Part shown: in pieces, positions 28,821 to 38,216 of the stretch
How positions within the stretch are numbered: position 1 is the stretch's first letter
How the letters are laid out: each line of letters opens with the position of its first letter
DNA from: Thermasporomyces composti
GTDB lineage: Bacteria; Actinomycetota; Actinomycetes; Propionibacteriales; Actinopolymorphaceae
Direction of reading: 5' to 3'
Assembly: GCF_003386795.1 (NCBI RefSeq)
Contig: NZ_QTUC01000001.1
Span: 3,782,001 to 3,846,000 of the forward strand
Length of the DNA stretch: 64,000 nt
Made by a program: the position numbers and the translations under genes
Notes under the pieces: model-generated
Databases searched by the model: none
Told to the model about the DNA's origin: nothing
The model's input: the letters and a program-made list of their open reading frames with translations, nothing else

Positions 28821-29594
28821 GTGGTGGACGAGCTGCTCCTGGACAGGGACGGGGCCATCCTGCGGGTCACGTTCAACCGGCCGCGTCGACGCAATGCCCT
28901 GACCTGGGAAATGTACGACGCGTTGCTCGCGGTGTGCCACCAGGTCGAGGCCGACCCTGGCGTCCGGGTGTTGGTCCTGCGGGGCGCTGGCGGTGAGGCC
29001 TTCGTCTCGGGCACCGACATCGCGCAGTTCGCGGAGTTCGCGAGCGGCGAGGACGGCGTGGAGTACGAGCGGCGGGTGAGCGACGTCCTCGAGGGCCTCA
29101 CTCGCCTGCGCGTTCCCACCATCGCGGTGGTGACCGGGTGGTGCGTGGGTGCCGGGCTCGCCGTGGCGGCGGCGTGCGACCTGCGCATCGCCACCCACGG
29201 GTCGCGCTTCGCGATCCCGATCGCGCGCACCGTGGGAAACACCCCCTCGCTCGCGACGATCGCCCTCCTCGCCGACCAGCTCGGTGTCGGGCGCACCCTG
29301 GACCTTCTCCTGCGCGCACGCGCGATGACGGCGCGGGAAGCGCACGAGGCGGGTTTCGTGTGCGAGGTCTGCGGCGACGAGGAGATCGTCGAACGCACCG
29401 CGGAGATCGAGCGGCGACTCCTCGAGCACGCGCCGCTGACCATGTGGGCGGCCAAGGAAGCCATGCACCGGCTGCGGACCGCTCGACTTCCAGACGACAC
29501 CGACATCCTGCGTCGCGTCTATGGCAGCGAGGATTTCCGCGAAGGAGTCCGAGCGTTCCTGGCGCGCGAACCCCCCAGGTGGGGAGGCCGCTGA
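28821..29594 (+). CDS. Enoyl-CoA hydratase/isomerase family protein
   Basis: A 257-residue crotonase-fold protein. FNRPRRRNALT (residues about 18-28) is the family start; SGTDIAQF and GWCVGAGLAVAAACD supply the oxyanion-hole backbone positions. The usual second glutamate region reads PIARTVGNTPS, so specific hydration cannot be promised; hydratase, isomerase or acyl-CoA hydrolase are all possible. The GTG start at 28821 is preferred because residues then align with the family N-terminus. Neighbours (RibD-like genes, D-aminoacylase) give little functional guidance. Confidence 0.78.
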   Translation: MVDELLLDRDGAILRVTFNRPRRRNALTWEMYDALLAVCHQVEADPGVRVLVLRGAGGEAFVSGTDIAQFAEFASGEDGVEYERRVSDVLEGLTRLRVPTIAVVTGWCVGAGLAVAAACDLRIATHGSRFAIPIARTVGNTPSLATIALLADQLGVGRTLDLLLRARAMTAREAHEAGFVCEVCGDEEIVERTAEIERRLLEHAPLTMWAAKEAMHRLRTARLPDDTDILRRVYGSEDFREGVRAFLAREPPRWGGR

Positions 29595-29660
29595 TCGCTC
29601 GCCGTCCAGGGGCACCACCGCCGGTAGCGACCACGTCGGGGGCCTGCCAGGGTTGGCTCC

Positions 29661-31244
29661 ATGAAGGGTGACATCCTCCTGCGCGGGGGCACGCTGCTCG
29701 ACGGGACCGGAGCACCGGCACAGACCGCGGACGTCCTCCTCGCGGAGGGCCGCGTCGTCGCGGTCGGCCAGCTCTCCGGCACGGACGCTCGGCGGGTGCT
29801 CGACGTCTCCGGCGCCGTGGTGTGCCCTGGCTTCATCGACCTGCACTCCCACGCCGACTTCACGGTCTTCAGCGCACCCGACGCCCTCACCCAGGTGACG
29901 CAGGGCGTGACCACGCTGGTGACCGGCAACTGTGGCTTCTCCCCGTTTCCGGTGCAGCCCGAGCACGCCGAGGAGCTTCGGGCGCATGGCGGCTTCCTCG
30001 ACGACGGCCTCCCATGGGAGTGGTCGAGCGCGGCCGAGTACGCCGAGGCGGTGTCCCGGCTTCCGCTCGGCGTCAACCTCGCCTTGCAGGTCGGCCACGG
30101 CGCCCTCCGCATCGCGGTCATGGGAGGCGCGGACCGGGCGCCGACCGACGCGGAGCTGACCCGAATGCGGGACCTCCTGCGTTCCTCCGCGAGGACGGTC
30201 GTCGGCCTGTCCAGTGGGCTGATCTACGCGCCCGGCTCCTACGCGGACACCACCGAGCTGGTCGCGCTCGCCCGCGAGGCAGCGGCGGCCGGCTTGTTGT
30301 ACTCCACCCACATCCGAAACGAGGGCGCGGGCCTCCTCGACGCCGTCACCGAGGCGCTGACCGTCGGCCGGGAAGCCGGGGTGCGTGTCCAGATCTCGCA
30401 CCTGAAGGCGAGCGGCGCCGACAACTGGGGCAAGGTGACGGACGCGCTGACATTGGTGCGACAGGCACAAGCCGAGGGCCTCGACGTCGGCGTCGACCAG
30501 TACCCCTACACCGCGTCCAGCACCACCTTGACCGCCTGGCTTCCGGCATGGGCGCTCGCCGGCGGGCGTCAGGCGCTGGTCCGTCGCCTGGACGACCCTG
30601 AGCAGGCCGGGCGAATGGCGGCGGAGATCGCCGGCACCGTCAACCGTTCGTTCCGCCCCGACCGCGTCGTCCTCGCGGACACGCCGGACGGTCCCTACCG
30701 GCACCTCGTCGGCAAGACCGTCGCGGACGCGGCGGCGGAGCTCGGCCTGGATCCCGCCCGCGCCGTCGTCGAGCTGTTGCGCGGCCAGCGGGGCGTGCTC
30801 GGCGTCATCCACCACAGCATGTCCGAGGACGACGTCCGCACGGTGCTGCGGGACCCTGAGGTCGCGGTGGCCAGCGACGGCCACGTCCTCGGCTGTCACG
30901 GGCGTGGTCGACCTCACCCGCGTGGGCTCGGTACCTTCGCCCGGGTGCTCGGTCGCTACGTCCGGGAGGAGGGCGTCCTCGACCTCGCGGTGGCGATCCG
31001 CAAGGCCACCTCGGTGCCGGCGACGCGGCTGGGCTGGACCGACCGCGGCGTCGTCGTCCCGGGCGCGATCGCCGACCTGGCGGTCTTCGATCCCGCCACC
31101 GTGCTCGATCGAGCCACCTACACCGACCCGTGGCAGCTGTCGACGGGTGTGCTGTACACGTTCGTCGGTGGGACGCCTGTCCTCGACGACGGTCATCCGA
31201 CAGGGGAGGCGCCGGGCCGCGTGCTGCGCCCGGCTCGCCGCTGA
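29661..31244 (+). CDS. N-acyl-D-amino-acid deacylase (amidohydrolase)
   Basis: A 527-residue amidohydrolase of the D-aminoacylase family. Metal and catalytic elements are visible: IDLHSHADF near residue 60, TGNCGFSP (the bridging cysteine of D-aminoacylases), STHIRNEG and ISHLKASG (zinc histidines), and ASDGHV (catalytic aspartate) near 410. It should hydrolyse N-acyl groups from D-amino acids or related amides. The ATG has a weak AGGG ribosome site. It runs tail to tail with pgm, 20 bp apart. The natural substrate could include peptidoglycan-derived or N-acyl signalling compounds. Confidence 0.85.
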   Translation: MKGDILLRGGTLLDGTGAPAQTADVLLAEGRVVAVGQLSGTDARRVLDVSGAVVCPGFIDLHSHADFTVFSAPDALTQVTQGVTTLVTGNCGFSPFPVQPEHAEELRAHGGFLDDGLPWEWSSAAEYAEAVSRLPLGVNLALQVGHGALRIAVMGGADRAPTDAELTRMRDLLRSSARTVVGLSSGLIYAPGSYADTTELVALAREAAAAGLLYSTHIRNEGAGLLDAVTEALTVGREAGVRVQISHLKASGADNWGKVTDALTLVRQAQAEGLDVGVDQYPYTASSTTLTAWLPAWALAGGRQALVRRLDDPEQAGRMAAEIAGTVNRSFRPDRVVLADTPDGPYRHLVGKTVADAAAELGLDPARAVVELLRGQRGVLGVIHHSMSEDDVRTVLRDPEVAVASDGHVLGCHGRGRPHPRGLGTFARVLGRYVREEGVLDLAVAIRKATSVPATRLGWTDRGVVVPGAIADLAVFDPATVLDRATYTDPWQLSTGVLYTFVGGTPVLDDGHPTGEAPGRVLRPARR

Positions 31245-31264
31245 CCGCGCGAGGGGGTGTGGGG

Positions 31265-32914
31265 TCAGGCCCCAGTCCGCAGCACCGCGTCGACGATCGC
31301 CCGGGCCTCGGCCTGGACCTCGGCCAGGTGCGCGGGACCCCGGAAGGACTCGGCGTAGATCTTGTAGACGTCCTCGGTCCCCGAGGGGCGAGCGGCGAAC
31401 CACGCGTTGGGCGTCACCACTTTCAGCCCACCGATCGGCGCGTCATTGCCCGGCGCACGGGTCAGCGTCGCGGTGATCGGTTCGCCAGCGATCTCGGTGG
31501 CCGTCACCTGCTCGGGTGAGAGGGCGCCGAGGAGCGCCTTCTGCTCCCTCGTCGCCGGCGCGTCGACCCGCGCGTAGGCCGGATCACCGAAGCGGCGGGT
31601 GAGCTCGGTGTAGTGCTCGCTCGGGGACCGCTCCGTCACCGCCTGGATCTCCGCCGCGAGCAGGCACAGGAGGATGCCGTCCTTGTCGGTGGTCCACACC
31701 GAGCCGTCGCGGCGGAGGAAGGACGCGCCGGCGCTCTCCTCGCCACCGAACGCGAGGCTGCCGTCGAGCAGGCCGTTGACGAACCACTTGAAGCCCACCG
31801 GTACCTCGACCAACCGACGACCGAGGTCAGCCGCCACGAGGTCGATCATCGAGGAGCTCACCAGCGTCTTGCCGATGGCGGTGGACGCCGGCCAGCCCGG
31901 CCGGTGGCCGCACAGGTACCAGATCGCGACCGCGAGGTAGTGGTTGGGATTCATCAGGCCGGCCTCGGGCGTGACGATGCCGTGACGATCGGCGTCGGCG
32001 TCGTTGCCGGTGGCGATCTGGTAGGTGGCCCGTCGGTCGATGAGGGACGCCATCGCGTGGCGAGACGAGCAGTCCATGCGGATCTTGCCGTCCCAGTCCA
32101 AGGTCATGAACCGCCAGGTGGGGTCCACGAGCGGGTTGACGACGGTGAGATCGAGCCCGTAGCGCGCGCCGATCTCGCCCCAGTACGCCACGCTCGCACC
32201 ACCCAGCGGGTCCGCGCCGATCCTGATGCCCGCCGACCGAATCGCGTCGAGGTCGACGACGCTCGGCAGGTCGGCGACGTACGCGTCGAGAAAGTCGTAC
32301 CGACCCGTGGTGTCGGCCGAGCGCGCGCGGGCCAGGGGGACTCGCCGGACACCGGCCAGCTTGTCGCGCAAGAGAGCGTTGGCGCGGTCCTGGATCCAGC
32401 GCGTCACATCGGTGTCGGCCGGGCCACCGTTCGGTGGGTTGTACTTGAAGCCGCCATCGCTTGGAGGGTTGTGCGACGGCGTGACCACGATCCCGTCCGC
32501 CAGACCGGACCGGCGGTTCCGGTTGTAGGTGAGGATCGCGTGGGAGAGGGCCGGGGTCGGCGTGTACCCGTCACGGGCGTCGACGAGGACCGTGACGCCG
32601 TTCGCCGCGAGGACTTCCAAGGCCGTCGCCCACGCCGGCTCGGAGAGCGCATGGGTGTCCCGTGCGAGGAACAGCGGCCCGTCGACACCCGCGGCCTTGC
32701 GATGCTCGCAGATCGCCTGCGTGATCGCCGCGATGTGGTCGTCGTTGAACGACCCGGTGAGGCTGGACCCGCGGTGGCCGGAGGTTCCGAACGACACCGC
32801 CTGCTCGGGGACCGTCGGGTCAGGGTGCTCGGTGAAGTAGGCGGTGACGAGGCGGGCGACGTCCACCAGATCGTCTGGTTCGGCTACCTGTCCGGCGCGC
32901 GGGTGGGTGCTCAT
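31265..32914 (-). CDS. pgm: Phosphoglucomutase (alpha-D-glucose phosphate specific)
   Basis: A 549-residue mutase. The active-site serine motif is [12 protein letters not shown] near residue 145; GTSGHRGS lies near the N-terminus; the metal loop NDADADRHG is near 305 and the sugar-specificity loop is GGEESAGAS. The phosphate-binding [16 protein letters not shown] closes the protein. It interconverts glucose-1-phosphate and glucose-6-phosphate for glycogen, trehalose and wall precursors. The ATG at 32914 follows GGAGGG; a TTG two codons upstream is less likely. Confidence 0.94.
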   Translation of the reverse strand: MSTHPRAGQVAEPDDLVDVARLVTAYFTEHPDPTVPEQAVSFGTSGHRGSSLTGSFNDDHIAAITQAICEHRKAAGVDGPLFLARDTHALSEPAWATALEVLAANGVTVLVDARDGYTPTPALSHAILTYNRNRRSGLADGIVVTPSHNPPSDGGFKYNPPNGGPADTDVTRWIQDRANALLRDKLAGVRRVPLARARSADTTGRYDFLDAYVADLPSVVDLDAIRSAGIRIGADPLGGASVAYWGEIGARYGLDLTVVNPLVDPTWRFMTLDWDGKIRMDCSSRHAMASLIDRRATYQIATGNDADADRHGIVTPEAGLMNPNHYLAVAIWYLCGHRPGWPASTAIGKTLVSSSMIDLVAADLGRRLVEVPVGFKWFVNGLLDGSLAFGGEESAGASFLRRDGSVWTTDKDGILLCLLAAEIQAVTERSPSEHYTELTRRFGDPAYARVDAPATREQKALLGALSPEQVTATEIAGEPITATLTRAPGNDAPIGGLKVVTPNAWFAARPSGTEDVYKIYAESFRGPAHLAEVQAEARAIVDAVLRTGA

Positions 32915-33018
32915 CGACAACCCTCCGAATCGACTCCTGATCCAGGCCTACCCAGCCGCCTAGCCTGCCAGCGGAATCGAGTTGTCCCCACTGGCGGCTC
33001 CACCGAGAATGCCGGGTC

Positions 33019-34494
33019 GTGAGTCGTTCTGAGTCCACGGAGGACGCGTCCCCCGCAAAGGACGCGTCCCCTGGATCACGCACAGCCCGGCTCGTTCGTC
33101 GGCTCGGGGCTCTTTGTCCCGATCTGACACCGTTACGAACGTCCCGCGACTTTCGGCTGCTGTGGATCGCTGGCACGATCTTCTACCTGGGCGGGATGGT
33201 GACGTATGTCGCCCTCCCGTACCAGATCTACCAGCTCACCGGCTCCAACTTCGCGATCGGCCTTCTCGGGCTCGTCCAGCTGGTGCCGTTGATCGTGTGC
33301 GGGCTGTACGGCGGCGTGCTGGCCGACCGTGTCGATCGCAAGCGGGTGCTGGTGGTGACCGGGGCCGCGCAGTGCGTGCTCATCGGTCTGTTGCTCGTCA
33401 ACGCGGCCCTTCCTGACCCACAGATCTGGCCCATCTACGCCCTCGGCGCGCTCCTCACCGTGACGCAGTCGCTGCAGCGCCCGAGTCGAGAGGCGCTGAC
33501 TCCCCGGGTCGTTCGCCACGAGGAAGTGCCAGCCGCGGTCGTCCTGTCCTCGATCGGCCTCCAGGTCGGGATGCTCGCCGGGCCCGCGCTCGGCGGCGTT
33601 CTCACCGCCAAGGTCGGCGTCGCGTGGGCGTACGCGATCGACGTCGCGGGGCTGCTCCTCTCGACCGCGCTGTTCGCCGCGTTGCGGCCGTATCCACCGC
33701 TGACCGACAGCGGGCAGGCTGGACTGGGGAGCGCCATCCGAGAGATCGCTGAAGGGATGCGCTACGCCGTCCGACGCAAGGACCTGCTCGGCACGTACGT
33801 CGTCGACATGACCGCGATGGTCCTCGCGATGCCCGTCGTGCTCTTCCCAGCGTTGGCGTCGGACGTGTTCCACCAACCTGCCGCGCTCGGACTCCTCTAT
33901 TCCGCGTCGACCGTCGGCTCGCTCGTGGCGACCGCGACCAGCGGCTGGACCTCGCGCGTGCACCACCACGGGCGAGCCGTCGTCCTGGCCGCCGCTGCCT
34001 GGGGCGCGGCGGTGGCGCTCGCCGGCCTGGCGCCGTCGGTGTGGCTCGCGGTGGCGGCCTTCGTGATGGCGGGCGCGGCGGACATGATCAGCGGCTTGTT
34101 CCGCAGCGTCATCTGGAACCAGACGATTCCCGACGATCGTCGTGGTCGGCTGGCGGGCATCGAGATGCTGTCGTACTCGATCGGTCCGCTCGCCGGCGAG
34201 GCTCGCGCCGGTCTCGTCGCGGACATGACGAGCGTGCGCGCCTCGATCGTCAGTGGCGGCGCGCTGTGCGTCGTGGGTGTCGGCTTGGTCGCCCGTTGGC
34301 TTCGCGAGTTCTGGAGGTACGACGCCCGTACCGACGAGCACGCCGTCCGCGAACGTGAGCGAAGGGCCGCGCTCGCGGCACAGACCGCGACGTCGGATGT
34401 CCACGGAGGCGGCAGCGACGCACCTCCCGACGCCAGGGAAGCCTCACCACACGACGGGGCCGCCGCGTCGCTGACCTCCTCAGGACGTCACTGA
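33019..34494 (+). CDS. MFS transporter (EntS/MFS_3-like exporter)
   Basis: A 491-residue protein with about twelve hydrophobic segments after a 45-residue cytoplasmic N-terminus. FRLLWIAGTIFYLGGMV, the GVLADRVDRKRVLVV loop (motif A) between TM2 and TM3, and LQRPSREALTP are typical of the MFS_3 group that includes enterobactin exporter EntS. It probably exports a small compound by proton antiport. The last 60 residues are hydrophilic. GTG start without a clear ribosome site. Its 3' end overlaps the convergent YciI gene by seven bases. Confidence 0.82.
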   Translation: MSRSESTEDASPAKDASPGSRTARLVRRLGALCPDLTPLRTSRDFRLLWIAGTIFYLGGMVTYVALPYQIYQLTGSNFAIGLLGLVQLVPLIVCGLYGGVLADRVDRKRVLVVTGAAQCVLIGLLLVNAALPDPQIWPIYALGALLTVTQSLQRPSREALTPRVVRHEEVPAAVVLSSIGLQVGMLAGPALGGVLTAKVGVAWAYAIDVAGLLLSTALFAALRPYPPLTDSGQAGLGSAIREIAEGMRYAVRRKDLLGTYVVDMTAMVLAMPVVLFPALASDVFHQPAALGLLYSASTVGSLVATATSGWTSRVHHHGRAVVLAAAAWGAAVALAGLAPSVWLAVAAFVMAGAADMISGLFRSVIWNQTIPDDRRGRLAGIEMLSYSIGPLAGEARAGLVADMTSVRASIVSGGALCVVGVGLVARWLREFWRYDARTDEHAVRERERRAALAAQTATSDVHGGGSDAPPDAREASPHDGAAASLTSSGRH

Positions 34495-34823
34495 CCTGCT
34501 GGCGAAGGAGCGTTCCCCGACGAGGGAGAGGGCGGGGACGAGGTTCCCGCGGCCGATAGCGGAAACAGCGGACGCCACTCCCGCAGCTCCGCGATCTCGT
34601 AGACGTCCTCGGGCGTGTAGGGGTCGTCGGCGAGAAGCCGCCGAAGCTCCGCCTCGTCGGCCACGTTGTAGATGAGGAGGGCGCCGGTGTCGTCGACCCA
34701 CGGTCCGGCGGTCACCAGCTTGCCGGCGGCATGGAGAGAGGCGAGGTACTCACGGTGCTTGGGACGGACACGAAGACGACGCTCGTTGTCCGTGAACCGC
34801 AGCTGCACGATGAAGAGCGCCAT
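34488..34823 (-). CDS. YciI family protein
   Basis: A 111-residue protein whose first 90 residues match the YciI/YCII ferredoxin-like fold: FIVQLRFTDN, RPKHREYLASLHAAGKLVTAGPW, and LADDPYTPEDVYEIAELREW. The histidine of RPKHREYL and an aspartate of the DDPY motif are the conserved pocket residues. Function is unknown; some members resemble muconolactone isomerase or act with sigma factors. A Ser/Pro/Gly-rich tail follows. It overlaps the end of the MFS gene and is divergent from secG. Confidence 0.82.
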   Translation of the reverse strand: MALFIVQLRFTDNERRLRVRPKHREYLASLHAAGKLVTAGPWVDDTGALLIYNVADEAELRRLLADDPYTPEDVYEIAELREWRPLFPLSAAGTSSPPSPSSGNAPSPAGQ

Positions 34824-34938
34824 GCGGGCGAGGCTACAGTGCCGGGGGCTTTCGTTCCCTGTGCAGTGTCGTACTCTTGGGCTTCAGCTTCCAAAGAGTC
34901 GGTCAGTGGCGTAGTCGGACAAAGGGGTTCACCGGACC

Positions 34939-35172
34939 GTGGTCACCACGCTTGCGATCCTGTTGATCCTCACGAGCCTGACGCTCGTGTTGCTCATCTT
35001 GCTCCACAAAGGGCGGGGTGGCGGCCTGTCCGACCTGTTCGGTGGCGGAGTGACGTCCAGTCTGGGCGGTTCGTCCGTCGCCGAGCGGAATCTCGACCGG
35101 ATCACAGTGGGCACCGGCATCATCTGGCTCGCCTGCATCGTCGGGCTCGGATTGATGCTCAAGTTCACCTAG
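34939..35172 (+). CDS. secG: Preprotein translocase subunit SecG
   Basis: A 77-residue SecG. Two transmembrane helices (about residues 4-22 and 58-75) flank the conserved HKGRGGGLSDLFGGG loop. SecG assists SecYE-SecA in protein export. It is preceded by GTG with an AAAGGGG about a dozen bases upstream, and TACTCT at 34872-34877 is a fair -10 box. As in many actinobacteria it follows the gap-pgk-tpiA region at a distance; here about 7.5 kb of other genes intervene. Confidence 0.95.
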   Translation: MVTTLAILLILTSLTLVLLILLHKGRGGGLSDLFGGGVTSSLGGSSVAERNLDRITVGTGIIWLACIVGLGLMLKFT

Positions 35173-35286
35173 GCCACCACTCCCGTGCGGTGGCGCCACG
35201 GCCCGCGGAGCCCGCTCCACTGATCGACCGCGTGAGCTACCCACTGATCCATCGCCCCCGTCAGCGTTCATCACGAGGAGACGTCC

Positions 35287-35643
35287 GTGGCAAGTGGCAG
35301 CGCCATTCGAGGCAGCAGGGTCGGTGCCGGCCCCATGGGAGAGGCCGAGCGTGGCGACGCCGCACCGCGTCGGCGTGTGAGCTACTGGTGCGCCAACCGA
35401 CACGAGACCCGACCGAGCTTCGCGCTCGATGCTCAGATTCCCGAGTCGTGGGACTGCCCACGCTGCGGGCTTCCGGCCAGCCGGGACGCCGATAACCCAC
35501 CACCGCCGCCGAAGAACGAGCCCTACAAGACCCACCTCGCCTACGTCAAAGAGCGCCGCACCGACGAGGAGGCCGAGCAGATCCTCCAGGAGGCCCTCCA
35601 GCAGCTGCGGGAGCGGGTCGCCCGAGGCGAGATCATCCTCTGA
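35287..35643 (+). CDS. rbpA: RNA polymerase-binding protein RbpA
   Basis: A 118-residue RbpA. Residues 1-30 include the basic N-terminal tail; the core has CANRH and CPRCG motifs (a zinc-binding or zinc-like fold); the C-terminal sigma-interaction helix is RTDEEAEQILQEALQQLRER. RbpA binds principal and related sigma factors, stabilising open promoter complexes. Here both a principal sigma (62.2 kb) and a SigB-like sigma (47 kb) are present in the same window. GTG start preceded by GAGGAG. Confidence 0.95.
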   Translation: MASGSAIRGSRVGAGPMGEAERGDAAPRRRVSYWCANRHETRPSFALDAQIPESWDCPRCGLPASRDADNPPPPPKNEPYKTHLAYVKERRTDEEAEQILQEALQQLRERVARGEIIL

Positions 35644-35698
35644 GTGAACCGTCCAGCCCGTCGTGGCTGGTCAGGGTGCCGAGGCTGAGGAGGGTCCG

Positions 35699-36619
35699 AT
35701 GCCGAGCCCGCGGGTCTGCGTGCTGGGCAGCGCGAACATGGACCTGGTCGTCTTCGCCGACCGCGCGCCAGCCCGGGGCGAGACCGTGGCCGGCCGGAGC
35801 CTCCTCACCGTGCCCGGCGGCAAGGGCGCCAACCAGGCGATCGCGGTGGCCCGAGCGGGGGGCGACGTCCGCATGGTCGGAGCGGTGGGCACCGACGTCT
35901 GGGGCGACCAGGTCCTCGCCGTCCTGCAGGCCGCTGGCGTCGATGTCAGTGCGGTCCGCAGGGTGGACGGCCCTACCGGCACGGCGCACGTCCTGGTGGA
36001 CGCGTCGGGCGACAACTCCATCGTCGTCGTCCCCGGCGCCAATGGCGCCGTCCATGACCCGGTCCCGGGCCTGGACGCCGCACTGGACGGCGCAGGGATT
36101 CTCCTGCTCCAGTTGGAGCTGCCTCTCGACGCGGTGCTCGCCGGAGCGCGGGCCGCGCGACAGCGCGGCGTGCGGGTCGTCTTGACGCCCGCTCCGGCCC
36201 GAGCCCTACCCGCCGAGCTGCTCGAGCTCGTCGACCTCCTCGTGCCGAACGAATCTGAGGCGGCCGTGCTCACCGGGTGCGGCGATCCCGAAGCGGCCGC
36301 CGCCGCACTTCTGGACGCGGTGCCTGAGGTCGTCGTCACCATGGGGGCGCGGGGCGCGGTGTGGCGGCGTCGCGGCGCCGATCCGCTGCACGTGCCCGCG
36401 CCCCAGGTGACCGCGGTGGACACGACAGCCGCTGGCGACACCTTCGTCGGCGCGCTCGCGGTCGCGCTTGGGGAGAATCGACCCCCGCGTGCGGCGCTCA
36501 CCTGGGCCGTGGCGGCCGCCGCGCTGTCGGTGCAGAAGCGGGGCGCGAGCACCTCGATGCCGAGCCGCGCGGAGATCGTGGCCTTCGTGCGGGATGCGTT
36601 CGGGCACGAGGTCTGCTGA
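35699..36619 (+). CDS. rbsK: Ribokinase (PfkB family)
   Basis: A 306-residue kinase. The N-terminal GSANMDLVVF, PGGKGANQAIAVARAG (signature 1) and the C-terminal DTTAAGDTFVGAL with the catalytic aspartate (signature 2) are clear; the ribose-type pattern of residues around GGKGAN favours ribokinase over fructokinase. It phosphorylates D-ribose or a similar pentose. The ATG follows GAGGAGGG. No transport genes adjoin it. Confidence 0.85.
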   Translation: MPSPRVCVLGSANMDLVVFADRAPARGETVAGRSLLTVPGGKGANQAIAVARAGGDVRMVGAVGTDVWGDQVLAVLQAAGVDVSAVRRVDGPTGTAHVLVDASGDNSIVVVPGANGAVHDPVPGLDAALDGAGILLLQLELPLDAVLAGARAARQRGVRVVLTPAPARALPAELLELVDLLVPNESEAAVLTGCGDPEAAAAALLDAVPEVVVTMGARGAVWRRRGADPLHVPAPQVTAVDTTAAGDTFVGALAVALGENRPPRAALTWAVAAAALSVQKRGASTSMPSRAEIVAFVRDAFGHEVC

Positions 36620-36622
36620 CGG

Positions 36623-36835
36623 TCAGGCCCTGCCTCGTACGACGAGCTGGTCGAGGAGCTGCTGCGTCGCGGCGGCGACGGCCTCGACAGCGGCGTCGAA
36701 CGCTTCCCGGTTGTGGGCCGCAGGCGTCCGGAAGCCCGACACCTTCCGGACATACTGGAGCGCCGCGGCGCGAACGTCGTCGGGTGTCACGGTCTCCACG
36801 TACGGCGCTCGCAGCGTCTTGATGCTCCGGCACAT
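36623..36835 (-). CDS. DUF2277 family protein
   Basis: A 70-residue protein. MCRSIKTLR at the start, VTPDDVRAAALQYVRKVSGF and PAAHNREAFDAAV match the DUF2277 family almost throughout. Function unknown; the small helical protein is conserved in actinobacteria and some proteobacteria. Start taken at the family-consistent MCRSIK rather than nine codons upstream. It lies tail to tail with rbsK. Confidence 0.88.
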   Translation of the reverse strand: MCRSIKTLRAPYVETVTPDDVRAAALQYVRKVSGFRTPAAHNREAFDAAVEAVAAATQQLLDQLVVRGRA

Positions 36836-37049
36836 GGGCGGCTCCGGCGAGTCACAGGCCACGCAGTGTGGTCACGGCGGGTGTCGGACTCGGGCTCGGC
36901 GAGCGGCGCCGCCGTGACCCGGTCACCCTGGTAGTACAGCACGGTCGTCGTGCCCGAGCGGAACCACGGGCGACGGCGAGGCGCTGTCCGGCGTCGACTG
37001 GGCCACGAGTCGGCGGACGGCAGGGGCACCTCAGGTCGTCCGCGCCGTG

Positions 37050-38015
37050 TCACAGCAGGCCGGCGTCTCGCAGGTGTGTGGTCACCGCGTCGACCTCGAC
37101 GTCGTTGAGCGGAAGCATCGGCAGGCTGGTCGTCGCGTGGGCCAGGATCCCCCGTTGCACCAGCGCCGACTTGAACGCCCCGATCGCGGAGGAGTACCGC
37201 CCGATGCGCCGCTGGTCGCCCACCGTGATGATCCGGGAGAGCCGCCGGAGTCGTTCTTGCTCGGCCATCGCCGCGGTCCAGTCGCCTCGGCGGGCGGCCT
37301 GGTAGAGACGGACGAAGCCGGCGGGGTCCACATTGCCGAGTCCTGGGACCAGGCCCGCCGCGCCGAGCAGCAGTGCCAGGTCGGCGTGCACCTCCGAGCC
37401 GGTGTACGCCTTGAAGGACGGAGCGCCGGCCGGCCTGGCGACGTCCCGGAAGCCGTCGAGGTCCCCGCTGGAGTCCTTGACGCCGGCCAGGACGCCCTCC
37501 TGGGCCAGTGCGGTGACCAGCTCAGCGGGGAGCTTCGTGTGGACGGCGCTGGGAATGTCGTAGGCCACGATCGGCACGTCGACGGCCGCTCGTAGGGTGC
37601 GGAAGTGGAGCTCGATCTCGGCCGGATGGGTGGGCGCGTAGAACGGCGCGGTGGCGACGAGAGCGTTCGCTCCGTGTCGCACGGCCGCGCGTGCCCGGTC
37701 CACGACGCGCGGGGTCGTCATGTCGATGACCCCGGCGAGCACGGGCACCTGCCGGGCGGTGAACGACACGACTACCTGGAGAACCCGGGCGCGGAGCTGG
37801 TCGGTGAGGTAGGCCGCCTCCCCAGTCGAGCCGGCCACGAACAAGCCGGCGACACCGGCGTCGAGGAGGAACGTGCACAGCCGTTCGAGGGAGGAGACGT
37901 CGAGCTCCCGCTCCGGCGTGAGTGGGGTGAGGATCGGAGGAATGACGCCGGAGGGCAGGACCTCGTCGCTCTCCGGTTCGGTGGCGGGGTCGGGTGGGAC
38001 GTGCGATGAGGACAC
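37050..38015 (-). CDS. DapA/NanA family aldolase (dihydrodipicolinate synthase-like)
   Basis: A 321-residue class I aldolase. GSTGEAAYL (residues 62-70), the catalytic tyrosine Y152 in VAYDIPSAVHT and the Schiff-base lysine K180 in AGVKDSSGD are in place. Family members cleave or condense pyruvate with an aldehyde: dihydrodipicolinate, N-acetylneuraminate, keto-deoxy sugar acids. The GTG at 38015 has GGAGG at ideal spacing; a longer ATG form from 38063 lacks one. A FadR regulator is divergent, which points to a catabolic sugar-acid aldolase rather than lysine synthesis. Confidence 0.83.
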   Translation of the reverse strand: MSSSHVPPDPATEPESDEVLPSGVIPPILTPLTPERELDVSSLERLCTFLLDAGVAGLFVAGSTGEAAYLTDQLRARVLQVVVSFTARQVPVLAGVIDMTTPRVVDRARAAVRHGANALVATAPFYAPTHPAEIELHFRTLRAAVDVPIVAYDIPSAVHTKLPAELVTALAQEGVLAGVKDSSGDLDGFRDVARPAGAPSFKAYTGSEVHADLALLLGAAGLVPGLGNVDPAGFVRLYQAARRGDWTAAMAEQERLRRLSRIITVGDQRRIGRYSSAIGAFKSALVQRGILAHATTSLPMLPLNDVEVDAVTTHLRDAGLL

Positions 38016-38216
38016 GAGAGGCCTCCGGGCTGGCGCGCGGCTGGGTGTCGACAGCGCGGACATCGGACGTGGGATGACGACCCGTAGGCTAGTCCGGTCG
38101 GGCGGCAAAGAGCCGTCGCAGGGCTTCTCGCCGCGTCGAACGGAGGCCCGACTCGGCGGAATCGAGGCCGAGCCGGGACGAACGAGCCGACGGTCGAGTC
38201 GAAGGAGGGCGGGCGG
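38016..38216. promoter_or_regulatory. Divergent promoter region between aldolase and FadR-type gene
   Basis: Both genes read away from this 201-bp stretch. The hexamer AGCCTA (minus strand) or TAGGCT (plus, 38091-38096) could be a -10 box for either side. No obvious long palindrome was found. Confidence 0.35.

Noticed and set aside
28734-31403. An 889-codon minus-strand frame opposite the enoyl-CoA hydratase and D-aminoacylase genes
   Set aside because: Shadow of two recognised plus-strand genes, without motifs of its own.
36787-37053. Minus-strand frame of about 88 codons before the DUF2277 gene
   Set aside because: Overlaps the DUF2277 start in another frame, Arg/Pro-rich, with no family resemblance. 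A short stretch (TTTVLYYQGDRV) looks protein-like but is too little support.
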